A stretch of 12,793 nt of DNA from the NCBI GenBank assembly GCA_964520055.1, contig CAZFME010000062.1, positions 1 to 12,793 on the forward strand, written 5' to 3'. Source of the DNA: DUNY01 sp964520055. GTDB lineage: Bacteria > Bacillota > Thermosediminibacteria > Thermosediminibacterales > Tepidanaerobacteraceae. Below are positions 1-5,519 of this stretch, piece after piece; position 1 is the first letter of the stretch; each line of letters opens with the position of its first letter. The translations under genes and the position numbers were made by a program. The notes under the pieces are model-generated. The model did not search any database. It saw nothing but the letters and a program-made list of their open reading frames with translations, and was not told the origin of the DNA.

Positions 1-199
1 GGGATGTGGCTATGGTTATTCCACGTTCTCTTTCTTCAGGGGCTTTGTCGATGTTGTCAAATTCGATGAAGTCTGATAGCCCCGCATCAGATAATACCTT
101 TGTGATGGCTGCTGTAAGGGTGGTCTTGCCATGGTCAACGTGACCGATTGTACCTATGTTTACATGGGGTTTTGTCCTTTCATACTTTTGTTTTGCCAT
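1..199 (-). CDS. tuf: Elongation factor Tu, N-terminal part (runs off the left edge)
   Basis: EF-Tu is the GTPase that delivers aminoacyl-tRNA to the ribosomal A site in the cytoplasm. The 66 visible codons start MAKQKYERTKPHVNIGTIGH and contain the P-loop GHVDHGKT (residues 19-26) and the switch I segment ending ERERGITI. The ATG at 197-199 has an AAGGAGG at 206-212, with a 6-base gap. The rest of the roughly 400-residue protein lies beyond the window. The gene follows tRNA-fMet and tRNA-Thr on the same strand, the layout of tufB-type loci next to tRNA genes and, usually, secE-nusG. Identification is near certain. Whether this is the only tuf copy cannot be seen. Confidence 0.97.
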   Translation of the reverse strand, partial: MAKQKYERTKPHVNIGTIGHVDHGKTTLTAAITKVLSDAGLSDFIEFDNIDKAPEERERGITIATS

Positions 200-230
200 G
201 TTTATCCTCCTTGATATGTAAAAATATACA

Positions 231-263
231 TAATAACAATAAAATATCATGCCATTGTTATTA
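231..263 (-). promoter_or_regulatory. Perfect inverted repeat in the tuf leader
   Basis: A 10-base arm at 231-240 pairs perfectly with 254-263 around a 13-base loop. It is A/T-rich, and lies 31 bases upstream of the tuf start codon and just downstream of a candidate promoter. It would form a hairpin in the tuf leader RNA. No real U-tract follows, so it is not a convincing terminator. It could be a stability or control element, or chance in AT-rich DNA. Confidence 0.4.
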
Positions 264-265
264 CT

Positions 266-294
266 ATTTTAAACAAAAACCATCAATTTTACAA
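266..294 (-). promoter_or_regulatory. Candidate sigma-A promoter for tuf
   Basis: A -35-like TTGTAA (289-294) and a -10-like TAAAAT (266-271) are separated by 17 bases on the minus strand, between tRNA-Thr and tuf. It would give tuf its own transcript in addition to readthrough from the tRNA promoter at 543-571. The -35 match is only 4 of 6. Confidence 0.4.
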
Positions 295-333
295 CATTTT
301 AAACTAAATTTTCAAACATATTAAATGTAAAAA

Positions 334-409
334 TGGAGCCCACGACCGGGCTTGAACCGGTGACCTCCGCCTTACCAAGGCGACGCTCTGCCTACTGAGC
401 TACGTGGGC
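334..409 (-). tRNA. tRNA-Thr (GGT)
   Basis: The 76 bases fold as a full cloverleaf. Acceptor GCCCACG pairs with CGTGGGC, the D-arm contains AGCTCAG, the T-loop is TTCAAGC, and CCA is encoded at 334-336. The anticodon loop TTGGTAA puts GGT at 374-376, which reads ACC/ACU codons. Only 2 bases separate it from the upstream tRNA-fMet, so the two are almost certainly processed from one transcript. Confidence 0.97.
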
Positions 410-411
410 AT

Positions 412-488
<77 letters not shown>

Positions 489-542
489 TCATATTATTTT
501 ACACGATATCTTACAACACCTGTCAGTGTCGTAACGTATTAT

Positions 543-571
543 ATTCTAATATAAATTTTATTATTCGTCAA
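543..571 (-). promoter_or_regulatory. Sigma-A promoter for tRNA-fMet / tRNA-Thr (and tuf)
   Basis: TTGACG (566-571) and TAGAAT (543-548) are spaced by exactly 17 bases on the minus strand. They would start RNA near position 536, about 48 bases before mature tRNA-fMet. This separates the tRNA pair from the RQC-like gene upstream. The rest of 489-672 is AT-rich, and I see no clear terminator in it. Confidence 0.75.
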
Positions 572-672
572 GGTTTAAAACTTTTATACATGTAACCCTC
601 TGTAAAAAATGTTACTACCTAATGCTTGCAGTATTTTTCCGTTTATATAGCTTTCAAAGTTATTCAAATTCA

Positions 673-1236
673 TCAAAATACTGTCCCTTCTTTTATCAGA
701 TAATCAATAACCCTTTGTATTTCAGCTTGCACCTTCTTGTACTCGATTTCCTTCCAGGCTTTTAGTATTGGTATAAACCTTGCATTGCCGGTCTGCTTTA
801 TTTTTTCAATCAATAACAGTATCATTCCCCTGTTTCTGTCCTTTAGCTCATGAACATAGCTGTAGTCCTTGCCTCCTAACAGCTTTACCAGCTTTTGCAG
901 CAATTCTTCCGCATAGGTTTCCCGTTCTATCTCCCAACCAATTTCCGAAAAAACAAGCATGGGAAGCCGGCCGTTATATTCCACCTTAAGGTAACCCTTC
1001 TTTATCATCCAGTCAATCCGATTTGTTATCTCTTGTAGCGTTAATTCCCGATAGTAGCCATAGACAGGGCACTTGTCCAAACCGTACTCGAGAACCTTTT
1101 TATCTCTTGAACCTTTAAGAATCTTCGCAAGCATGCTCCTTCCTCCGGTTGCAATTAGCTCGTCTGCTGCGCGAAGGATAGCTTTTATTTCTTCACCCGT
1201 AAGTAAGATGCCTAACATCACCACTGTCAACCTCAT
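673..1236 (-). CDS. RQC-like (winged-helix) DNA-binding protein, 5' end probably frameshifted
   Basis: A protein of up to 187 residues. The core (about 17-125) contains EIKAILRAADELIATGGR, ILKGSRDKKVLE, CPVYGYY, IDWMIKKGYLKVEY and LPMLVFSEIGWEIERE. This matches my recollection of the small 'RQC-minor' family, which resembles the RecQ C-terminal winged helix without a helicase. A direct role is not known to me. DNA binding is inferred from the family. The C-terminal 60 residues are helical and charged. The ATG at 1236 has no usable Shine-Dalgarno. GTG codons at 1224 and 1221 or the ATG at 1218 lie a better distance from AGG-rich sequence, so the translated start is unsure. An alternative frame just upstream appears to encode the missing native N-terminus (see 1196-1264). 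The gene sits alone between tRNA-Gly and tRNA-fMet with its own promoter at 1393-1421. Confidence 0.75.
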   Translation of the reverse strand: MRLTVVMLGILLTGEEIKAILRAADELIATGGRSMLAKILKGSRDKKVLEYGLDKCPVYGYYRELTLQEITNRIDWMIKKGYLKVEYNGRLPMLVFSEIGWEIERETYAEELLQKLVKLLGGKDYSYVHELKDRNRGMILLLIEKIKQTGNARFIPILKAWKEIEYKKVQAEIQRVIDYLIKEGTVF

Positions 1237-1264
1237 ACCTTACTCTTTGCTTTTTCCTGCTCAT
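1196..1264 (-). other. Out-of-frame native N-terminus of the RQC-like gene
   Basis: An ATG at 1262-1264 is preceded by GGG at a 6-base distance. It opens MSRKKQRVRYEVDSGDVRHL and then runs into TGA at 1193-1195. At 1199-1206 the minus strand holds a tandem TTACTTAC. Deleting one TTAC joins this frame exactly to the main one, giving ...VRHLTGEEIKAIL. I read this as the original N-terminus cut off by a 4-base duplication. A sequencing error or slippage-based switching are alternatives. Removing the repeat would give a continuous protein of about 195 residues. Confidence 0.6.
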
Positions 1265-1392
1265 AGTTATCCCTGCTTCATTTATCTGTACTTTTCATTA
1301 GTCACTTGCAATATTTGGTCATTCAAGCCTCATGATGCTGTTCTCTTGTTACCCGGCGGTTTATTTTCAGTATTAACATACTAGCCCAAAAT

Positions 1393-1421
1393 AATATATC
1401 ACAAAATTATCACTCTTTCAA
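1393..1421 (-). promoter_or_regulatory. Sigma-A promoter for the RQC-like gene
   Basis: TTGAAA (1416-1421) and TATATT (1393-1398) are separated by 17 bases on the minus strand, each one base off consensus. Transcription would start near 1386, about 120 bases before the native ATG at 1264. The leader shows no riboswitch I recognise. Confidence 0.6.
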
Positions 1422-1439
1422 TGAAACTAATAATCCTAT

Positions 1440-1523
1440 CTACATGTTTCGCAGTTTTTTACAACCGTGCATCAAATTCTCGACTTTCCAATAACCTGCT
1501 TTCCATCTGGCAGGACCTCTCAT
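1440..1523 (-). other. Possible small ORF (27 codons) in the tRNA-Gly/RQC gap
   Basis: The gap 1265-1567 holds the RQC promoter and little else. On the minus strand, ATG at 1521-1523 opens a 27-residue basic, Trp-rich frame beginning MRGPARWKAGYWKVENLMHG and ending with TAG at 1440-1442. The frame stays open upstream into the terminator at 1568-1610. There is no good Shine-Dalgarno. The composition looks more protein-like than random, so it may be the C-terminal fragment of a lost gene, but this is weak. Confidence 0.2.
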
Positions 1524-1567
1524 TTTAAACCAAGGTATCTCTGGACATTTTGTATGGCTGCCCGTAC

Positions 1568-1610
1568 AAAAAAACAATAACTGTAATTACTTATCGTATT
1601 ACAGTTATTG
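1568..1610 (-). terminator. Rho-independent terminator after tRNA-Gly
   Basis: A perfect 13-bp stem (1575-1587 with 1598-1610) encloses a 10-base loop. On the minus strand it is followed by seven T (1568-1574). It begins 12 bases after the CCA of tRNA-Gly and ends the tRNA-Tyr/tRNA-Gly transcript, insulating the RQC-like gene. Confidence 0.92.
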
Positions 1611-1621
1611 GGATTCATCAT

Positions 1622-1698
1622 TGGAGCGGGAAACGGGATTCGAACCCGTGACATTCAGCTTGGAAGGCTGACGCTCTAGCCAACTGAGCTACTCCCGC
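1622..1698 (-). tRNA. tRNA-Gly (TCC)
   Basis: The 77-base cloverleaf has acceptor GCGGGAG against TTCCCGC, a D-arm with AGCTCAG, T-loop TTCGAAT, encoded CCA at 1622-1624, and anticodon TCC (complement at 1662-1664), which reads GGA/GGG. It lies 155 bases downstream of tRNA-Tyr with no promoter or terminator that I can find between them, so the two are probably cotranscribed. Confidence 0.97.
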
Positions 1699-1853
1699 AC
1701 GTTGCGATGTATGATGTGGGAAGTTGGATGTGTGAAAAGGCGAATGGCCTCTGTTATGACCAATTTTCAGGTGTCGGATTGTTAGACGTCAGAATTAAAA
1801 ACTTCCCATTCTCCCTACATTAAATCATTCCTTCCGACCACTATCCACTATTA

Positions 1854-1939
1854 TGGTGGAGAGAGGTGGATTCGAACCACCGAAGGCGATGCCAGCAGAT
1901 TTACAGTCTGCCCCCTTTGGCCAACTCGGGAATCTCTCC
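1854..1939 (-). tRNA. tRNA-Tyr (GTA)
   Basis: 86 bases with the long variable arm of a class II tRNA. Acceptor GGAGAGA pairs with TCTCTCC, the T-loop is TTCGAAT, CCA is encoded at 1854-1856, and anticodon GTA (complement at 1902-1904) reads UAU/UAC. It lies directly behind a strong promoter. Confidence 0.97.
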
Positions 1940-1949
1940 ACGCTCTATC

Positions 1950-1978
1950 ATTATAAATGTTAAAATATCTTTGGTCAA
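1950..1978 (-). promoter_or_regulatory. Sigma-A promoter for tRNA-Tyr / tRNA-Gly
   Basis: TTGACC (1973-1978), a 17-base spacer and a perfect TATAAT (1950-1955) on the minus strand place the transcription start about 4 bases before mature tRNA-Tyr. It lies in the 62-base gap after sigH. Confidence 0.85.
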
Positions 1979-2001
1979 TAGTCTATGGCTGCATAATTTA
2001 A

Positions 2002-2664
2002 TCAGTTAAGCTCACGAACTTCGAGATACTTTTCAAGTTTCCGTTTTACTCGTTGAAGGGCATTGTCAATGGATTTGACGTGGCGTTTAAGGTCTTTGGC
2101 AATTTCCTGGTAGGACTTACCTCCAAGATAGGCCATCAACACCTGCCATTCGAGTTTGCTTAGAATTTCTCCCATTTTACCTTCAATATCTTCAAACTCT
2201 TCTCGGCTGATAATAAGCTCCTCGGGATCTGATATCTTTACACCTGAAAGGATATCCAGCAGTGTTCTGTCGGAATCTTCGTCGTAAAGGGGTTTGTTAA
2301 GTGAAACATAGGAATTGAGTGGAATGTGTTTTTGACGAGTAGCAGTTTTTATCGCAGTAATAATTTGCCTTGTAATACAAAGCTCGGCAAAAGCTCTAAA
2401 GGAAGACAATTTATCCGGGTTAAAATCCCTTACGGCTTTATAAAGTCCAATCATTCCCTCTTGAATGATATCTTCGCGGTCGGCACCTATTAAGAAATAC
2501 GATCTAGCTTTGGATTTGACAAAATTCTTATACTTATTTATAAGATATTCCAGGGCCTCATGGTCACCGTTAACAGCTTCGCATACTATCTCTTCATCGG
2601 TCATATCATCAAAAAGCAGGTACTCCTCTTTTGGAAGCCCGACATTCAATAAAATCGCCCCCAT
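2002..2664 (-). CDS. sigH: RNA polymerase sigma factor SigH
   Basis: SigH (sigma-30/Spo0H) directs RNA polymerase to early sporulation, competence and stationary-phase promoters. The 220 residues contain sigma region 2 (about 35-115, with YKNFVKSKARSYFLIGADRE, the core-binding EDIIQEGMIGLYKA and the -10 reading helix FRAFAELCITRQIITAIK) and sigma region 4 (about 168-215, the helix-turn-helix of YQEIAKDLKRHVKSIDNALQ). Length and sequence match Firmicute SigH closely. The ATG at 2664 has no clear Shine-Dalgarno. An in-frame TTG at codon 6 behind GGGGCG is an alternative, and the conserved block starts at MTDEEIV (residue 21). It has its own promoter at 2696-2725 and lies downstream of yacP, its usual neighbour. 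Confidence 0.95.
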   Translation of the reverse strand: MGAILLNVGLPKEEYLLFDDMTDEEIVCEAVNGDHEALEYLINKYKNFVKSKARSYFLIGADREDIIQEGMIGLYKAVRDFNPDKLSSFRAFAELCITRQIITAIKTATRQKHIPLNSYVSLNKPLYDEDSDRTLLDILSGVKISDPEELIISREEFEDIEGKMGEILSKLEWQVLMAYLGGKSYQEIAKDLKRHVKSIDNALQRVKRKLEKYLEVRELN

Positions 2665-2695
2665 GTATTTTTAAGAGCAACACAGTTGTAAAATA

Positions 2696-2725
2696 ATTAT
2701 AGCTTATATTCCTTGAAGTAGTCAA
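2696..2725 (-). promoter_or_regulatory. Sigma-A promoter for sigH
   Basis: TTGACT (2720-2725) and a perfect TATAAT (2696-2701) with an 18-base spacer fill the gap between yacP and sigH. Transcription would start near 2689, leaving a leader of about 25 bases. sigH can therefore be expressed apart from rlmB-yacP. Confidence 0.8.
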
Positions 2726-2742
2726 GCCTTGAGCTTGCTGTT

Positions 2743-3273
2743 TTATTCTTGCATATTTTTTATATGCTTTTCCAGGCGTTCTTTTAACCCGGGATCAATG
2801 ATATCTGCCAAAGTCTCCTTCAATTCCGTTCTGCTTTTTTCCATGGCCTGACGCTTTGTTATTAAACTATTCACTTCTTCATATAACTCTCTGGCTGAAA
2901 TGCGACTAGCTCCCCTACCCATCACTATCTGCTGTTCTATCCAATCGGAGGTGGCTACCCTTACTCTTTCTTCACGCCCGATGGCATCTGCAACTTTTTC
3001 TATATAATGATCAGCGGTCTCCCCTTCTTTGGTATAAACCACATCAACACCGTTTATGGTGTAATTGGTCCTGATGTTTTTATCAACTTGATGTGCATCA
3101 AATACTATTATGACAAAGATTCCTGTAAAAGCCGAATAATCCGCCATAATGTCTATCAGTTTATCCCGAGCCGACCCCAGATTGATTCTGTTTACTTCGT
3201 CGGAGAGCTCAGGCCATGCATTAATTATGTTGTAACCGTCCACCAACAGAAATTCCCTATGTCGTTTTTCCAT
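2743..3273 (-). CDS. yacP: NYN-domain RNase YacP (Rae1 homologue)
   Basis: A PIN-like NYN nuclease. The B. subtilis homologue YacP/Rae1 is a ribosome-associated endoribonuclease that cleaves mRNA in the A site. The 176-residue protein shows the expected acidic metal-binding positions: D12 in LLVDGYNIIN, D59 in IVFDAH, D88 in EGETADHYIE and D110 in VATSDW. The C-terminal 40 residues are charged and helical, as in Rae1. Length equals the family norm. The ATG at 3273 lies inside the end of rlmB (17-base overlap), which indicates translational coupling. Function on ribosomes is inferred from homology. Confidence 0.92.
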   Translation of the reverse strand: MEKRHREFLLVDGYNIINAWPELSDEVNRINLGSARDKLIDIMADYSAFTGIFVIIVFDAHQVDKNIRTNYTINGVDVVYTKEGETADHYIEKVADAIGREERVRVATSDWIEQQIVMGRGASRISARELYEEVNSLITKRQAMEKSRTELKETLADIIDPGLKERLEKHIKNMQE

Positions 3274-4069
3274 GACTTATAAGCCTCTGCCTGAGTATAT
3301 CGTATCCTAATATAGATGCGGCTACAGCTGCATTGAGTGAAGTTATTTGGCCTCTTAAAGGGATTCTCACTAGGATGTCACATTTTTTCTTAACTAATTT
3401 CCCAAGGCCTTTATCTTCCCCACCTATAACAAGAGCAACCGGTCCTGTAAGATCAACTTCGAAATAATTCTTTCCATCAATATCGGCACCAATTATCCAT
3501 AAACCCTCTTTTTTAAGTTCATCCATAGTCCTGGCTATATTAGTAACTCTAGCTACTTTGACATACTCAATGGCCCCGGAGGATATCTTAGCAACAGTCG
3601 GAGTTATGCCACATGCCCTGTGTTTGGGTATAATTACACCATGAGCACCTAAACCATCAGCAGTGCGAAGAATGCTTCCAAGGTTCTGTGGGTCCGTGAG
3701 TTCATTTAAAATCAGGATGAACGGATCTTCCTTCAAGTCTCGCGCACTTTTTAGTATGTCTTCAACATTGTCATAATCTTTGGATGCAGCCTTAGCCAAA
3801 ACTCCTTGATGACCAGGAGTTTGAGCCATTGATAAAAAAGCGCCCTCATCTATTTCCAACAGAGGGATGCCCGACTTTTTGGCTCTATCGATTATATCTA
3901 TTATCATACCACGGTGTTCACCTTTTTTTATATAAATCTTGTTTATAGGCCTGCCTGCTCGCAAAGCTTCCCATACCGAATTCCTGCCCTCTATTTGGTC
4001 TTCATTAATCTTAATCAACTCCTGCAAAATCAATAAACTATTGATTTTATCATTATAATTAATCTGCAC
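3257..4069 (-). CDS. rlmB: 23S rRNA (guanosine-2'-O-)-methyltransferase RlmB (TrmH/SpoU family)
   Basis: RlmB methylates the 2'-OH of a P-loop guanosine (G2251 in E. coli numbering) of 23S rRNA with S-adenosylmethionine. The N-terminal L30e-like substrate domain starts at IEGRNSVWEAL (about 26-36). The knotted SPOUT domain shows motif 1 TDPQNLGSILRTAD (N129, R135), motif 2 VIGGEDKGLG (E218) and motif 3 IPLRGQITSLNAAVAA (S244, N246). The frame given starts at GTG 4069, which has no Shine-Dalgarno and adds about 20 residues absent from the family. AGGAG at 4019-4023 instead fits an ATT codon at 4009, giving MNEDQIEGRNSV and 250 residues. An in-frame TTG at 4018 touches that AGGAG and is too close. 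The true start is therefore probably 4009. Confidence 0.93.
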   Translation of the reverse strand: MQINYNDKINSLLILQELIKINEDQIEGRNSVWEALRAGRPINKIYIKKGEHRGMIIDIIDRAKKSGIPLLEIDEGAFLSMAQTPGHQGVLAKAASKDYDNVEDILKSARDLKEDPFILILNELTDPQNLGSILRTADGLGAHGVIIPKHRACGITPTVAKISSGAIEYVKVARVTNIARTMDELKKEGLWIIGADIDGKNYFEVDLTGPVALVIGGEDKGLGKLVKKKCDILVRIPLRGQITSLNAAVAASILGYDILRQRLISHGKTT

Positions 4070-4085
4070 TCAATCAGTTTTTTAA

Positions 4086-4113
4086 TTGCAGCTTTGCTTA
4101 AATACGATATAAT
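4086..4113 (+). promoter_or_regulatory. Candidate promoter for thyX
   Basis: TTGCAG (4086-4091), a 16-base spacer and a perfect TATAAT (4108-4113) on the plus strand would start RNA near 4120. The -35 is weak. It lies back-to-back with, and transcribes into, the rlmB promoter at 4134-4162. Confidence 0.5.
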
Positions 4114-4133
4114 AAAAGCAAGGGTTTACTCAA

Positions 4134-4162
4134 ATAATATTTTAATTTTCCAAAAAAGTCAA
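4134..4162 (-). promoter_or_regulatory. Sigma-A promoter for rlmB-yacP
   Basis: TTGACT (4157-4162), a 17-base spacer and TATTAT (4134-4139) on the minus strand give a start near 4127. The -35 box overlaps the first bases of the thyX Shine-Dalgarno (4161-4167), so the two divergent transcripts start very close together. Confidence 0.65.
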
Positions 4163-4175
4163 GGAGGCGGATTTG

Positions 4176-5327
4176 ATGAAGGTTACAATTTTATCTCACA
4201 CACCTGAACCGGAAAAAATCGTAGCAGCCGCAGCGCGGCTTTGTTATTCTAAAATCAGTGCAACACAGATAATGGATAACTTCAGCCAAGAGCAGGCTAC
4301 ATCTTTTATTAAAAAACTTATGAATATGAGGCATATGTCTCCTACGGAACATGTTAGTTTCACATTTGCCATCGATGGAGTAAGCCGCACCCTTTTAGCT
4401 CAGATTACGCGGCATCGCATCGCATCCTACTCGGTCCAAAGTCTAAGATACAACAACCCCTTTGATAAAGAAATATCATTCCATAATAATGATGATGTAT
4501 TGACAGCAAAAAACACGAGTTACCTGGAGGGCCTAGCGCTATCCAATACTTTGTCAGGACGCAATAACAACATCCCTCAACCTCTAATAGCAAAATACCA
4601 AGTCAAAGGCCGGATACCTGAAAATATTGTAAATTTGCATAGACCTTCCTACATACGAGGAGTTTTCGACGGGGCAGGACTACTTTCAGATGATCCCAAA
4701 TTTTCCGTAGTTTTCCCCTCGGAACTTGAACCGATATTTAAAGCCATTCCTTTTAATATTACTCAAAAAGATGGGAAATTATTAATAAAAAGTGAAGATA
4801 TTTTAGGTTTTGCGCAATACATTTACGAAAATCTGGATTTTGCGGACTCCTTTTATGATGAGAATAAACTTCTTGCTTTATGCAGTAAATATGGGCAACT
4901 CAATAAACAGATTATATCGATGATGCAGAATCTCATCGATAACAAGTATTATGCTATGGTACCCGAAAGCATCTCTGAAAACCTGAAAGCCATACTTGTA
5001 TACATCAAAGGCTTTAATGCGTGCAAACAATGCTATATAGACCTGGTTAAAATGGGTATCAATCAGGAAGATGCCCGATACATACTGCCTCACGGCATCC
5101 AGACCAGGATAGTCATGACAATGAATGTACGAAGTCTGTATAATTTCTTCAACCTACGCTGCTGCGAGCGGGCTCAAACTGAAATTCGGCAATTGGCAAA
5201 TCTAATGTTGGCTGAAGTGAAAAAAATCGCTCCGGGACTTTTCGAAAATGCCGGAGCTCCATGTGAAGAATTGGGATACTGCCCCGAGGGTGACTTCGGC
5301 TGTGGTAAGTATCCTCCATCGAAATAA
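4176..5327 (+). CDS. thyX: Flavin-dependent thymidylate synthase ThyX with a LAGLIDADG-like insert
   Basis: ThyX makes dTMP from dUMP using methylene-THF, NADPH and FAD, in place of ThyA. The 383-residue protein has the family signature RHRIASYSVQSLRY (79-92) and the downstream elements ARYILPHGIQTRIVMTMNVR (300-319) and NFFNLRCCERAQTEIR (323-338). R301 and R328 align by eye with R147 and R174 of the T. maritima enzyme, both in the dUMP site. The tail has spaced cysteines (C363, C369, C376), as in clostridial ThyX. Residues 1-94 plus 257-383 total 221, the normal ThyX length. Residues 95-256 are extra (separate entry). The ATG at 4176 is chosen because AAGGAGG (4161-4167) is 8 bases away. The TTG at 4173 is less well placed. 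It is the only plus-strand gene and lies divergent from rlmB. Activity with the insert in place is unproven. Confidence 0.95.
   Translation: MKVTILSHTPEPEKIVAAAARLCYSKISATQIMDNFSQEQATSFIKKLMNMRHMSPTEHVSFTFAIDGVSRTLLAQITRHRIASYSVQSLRYNNPFDKEISFHNNDDVLTAKNTSYLEGLALSNTLSGRNNNIPQPLIAKYQVKGRIPENIVNLHRPSYIRGVFDGAGLLSDDPKFSVVFPSELEPIFKAIPFNITQKDGKLLIKSEDILGFAQYIYENLDFADSFYDENKLLALCSKYGQLNKQIISMMQNLIDNKYYAMVPESISENLKAILVYIKGFNACKQCYIDLVKMGINQEDARYILPHGIQTRIVMTMNVRSLYNFFNLRCCERAQTEIRQLANLMLAEVKKIAPGLFENAGAPCEELGYCPEGDFGCGKYPPSK
4458..4943 (+). other. Degenerate LAGLIDADG homing-endonuclease-like domain inside ThyX
   Basis: This 162-residue segment (ThyX residues 95-256) interrupts the enzyme just after SLRYNN, where normal ThyX goes straight to the Y-Y-x-x-P-x-S block (here KYYAMVPESI). 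It shows two LAGLIDADG-like helices: SYLEGLALSNTLSG (115-128) and SYIRGVFDGAGLLS (158-171). Each is followed by endonuclease-like text; after the second come FSVVFPSELEPIF and LLIKSEDILGFAQYIYE. Aligning by eye, the catalytic Asp of motif 1 is N124 and that of motif 2 is A167, so cleavage activity should be lost. There is no Cys/Ser/Ala block-A start and no His-Asn plus Cys/Ser/Thr end, so protein splicing is unlikely. The assignment is by pattern only. Confidence 0.7.
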
Positions 5328-5435
5328 GATGACGGCGAAAAAACCATTCCAATGTAGAAAATAACTCCGAGAAAGATGTCAGCACCGCTCCTACAAGCAA
5401 CCTGTTGTAAGGAAAGGTCAATACCATTCCGCGCA

Positions 5436-5496
5436 ATGCAGAAGCTGGCGGGCAATTTGGTTTGTTACCGATTGCCCGCCAGCGTGTGTTCTGCAT
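5436..5496. repeat. Long GC-rich hairpin between convergent thyX and mrnC
   Basis: Arms 5444-5456 and 5471-5483 pair perfectly over 13 bp around a 14-base loop. They are extended by a second perfect 8-bp stem (5436-5443 with 5489-5496) after a 5-base bulge. It lies at the convergent end of thyX (+) and mrnC (-), where a bidirectional terminator would be expected. Neither side has a T-tract, so a REP-like palindrome or an mRNA 3'-end stabiliser is equally possible. Confidence 0.7.
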
Positions 5497-5519
5497 ACTA
5501 CCTCTGCTGTGTTACTGCA

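Noticed and set aside
1237..1392. c-di-GMP riboswitch in the RQC leader (suggested by GCCGGGTAAC)
   Set aside because: The required GCAAAGC-type receptor and GNRA-loop elements are missing.
1718..1807. GGGAAGTT/AACTTCCC pair between tRNA-Gly and tRNA-Tyr
   Set aside because: 8-bp arms with 74 bases between them and no covarying structure; probably chance.
4458..4943. Self-splicing intein in ThyX
   Set aside because: The insert borders show no Cys/Ser/Ala block-A start, no terminal His-Asn and no following Cys/Ser/Thr (the junction reads LIDN-KYYAM). Only endonuclease-like text is visible.
5328..5435. Hydrophobic minus-strand frame (PYNRLLVGAVLTSFSELF) as a membrane-protein remnant
   Set aside because: T-rich DNA read in several frames gives hydrophobic text. 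The frame continues into the antisense of thyX, and no motif is recognisable.
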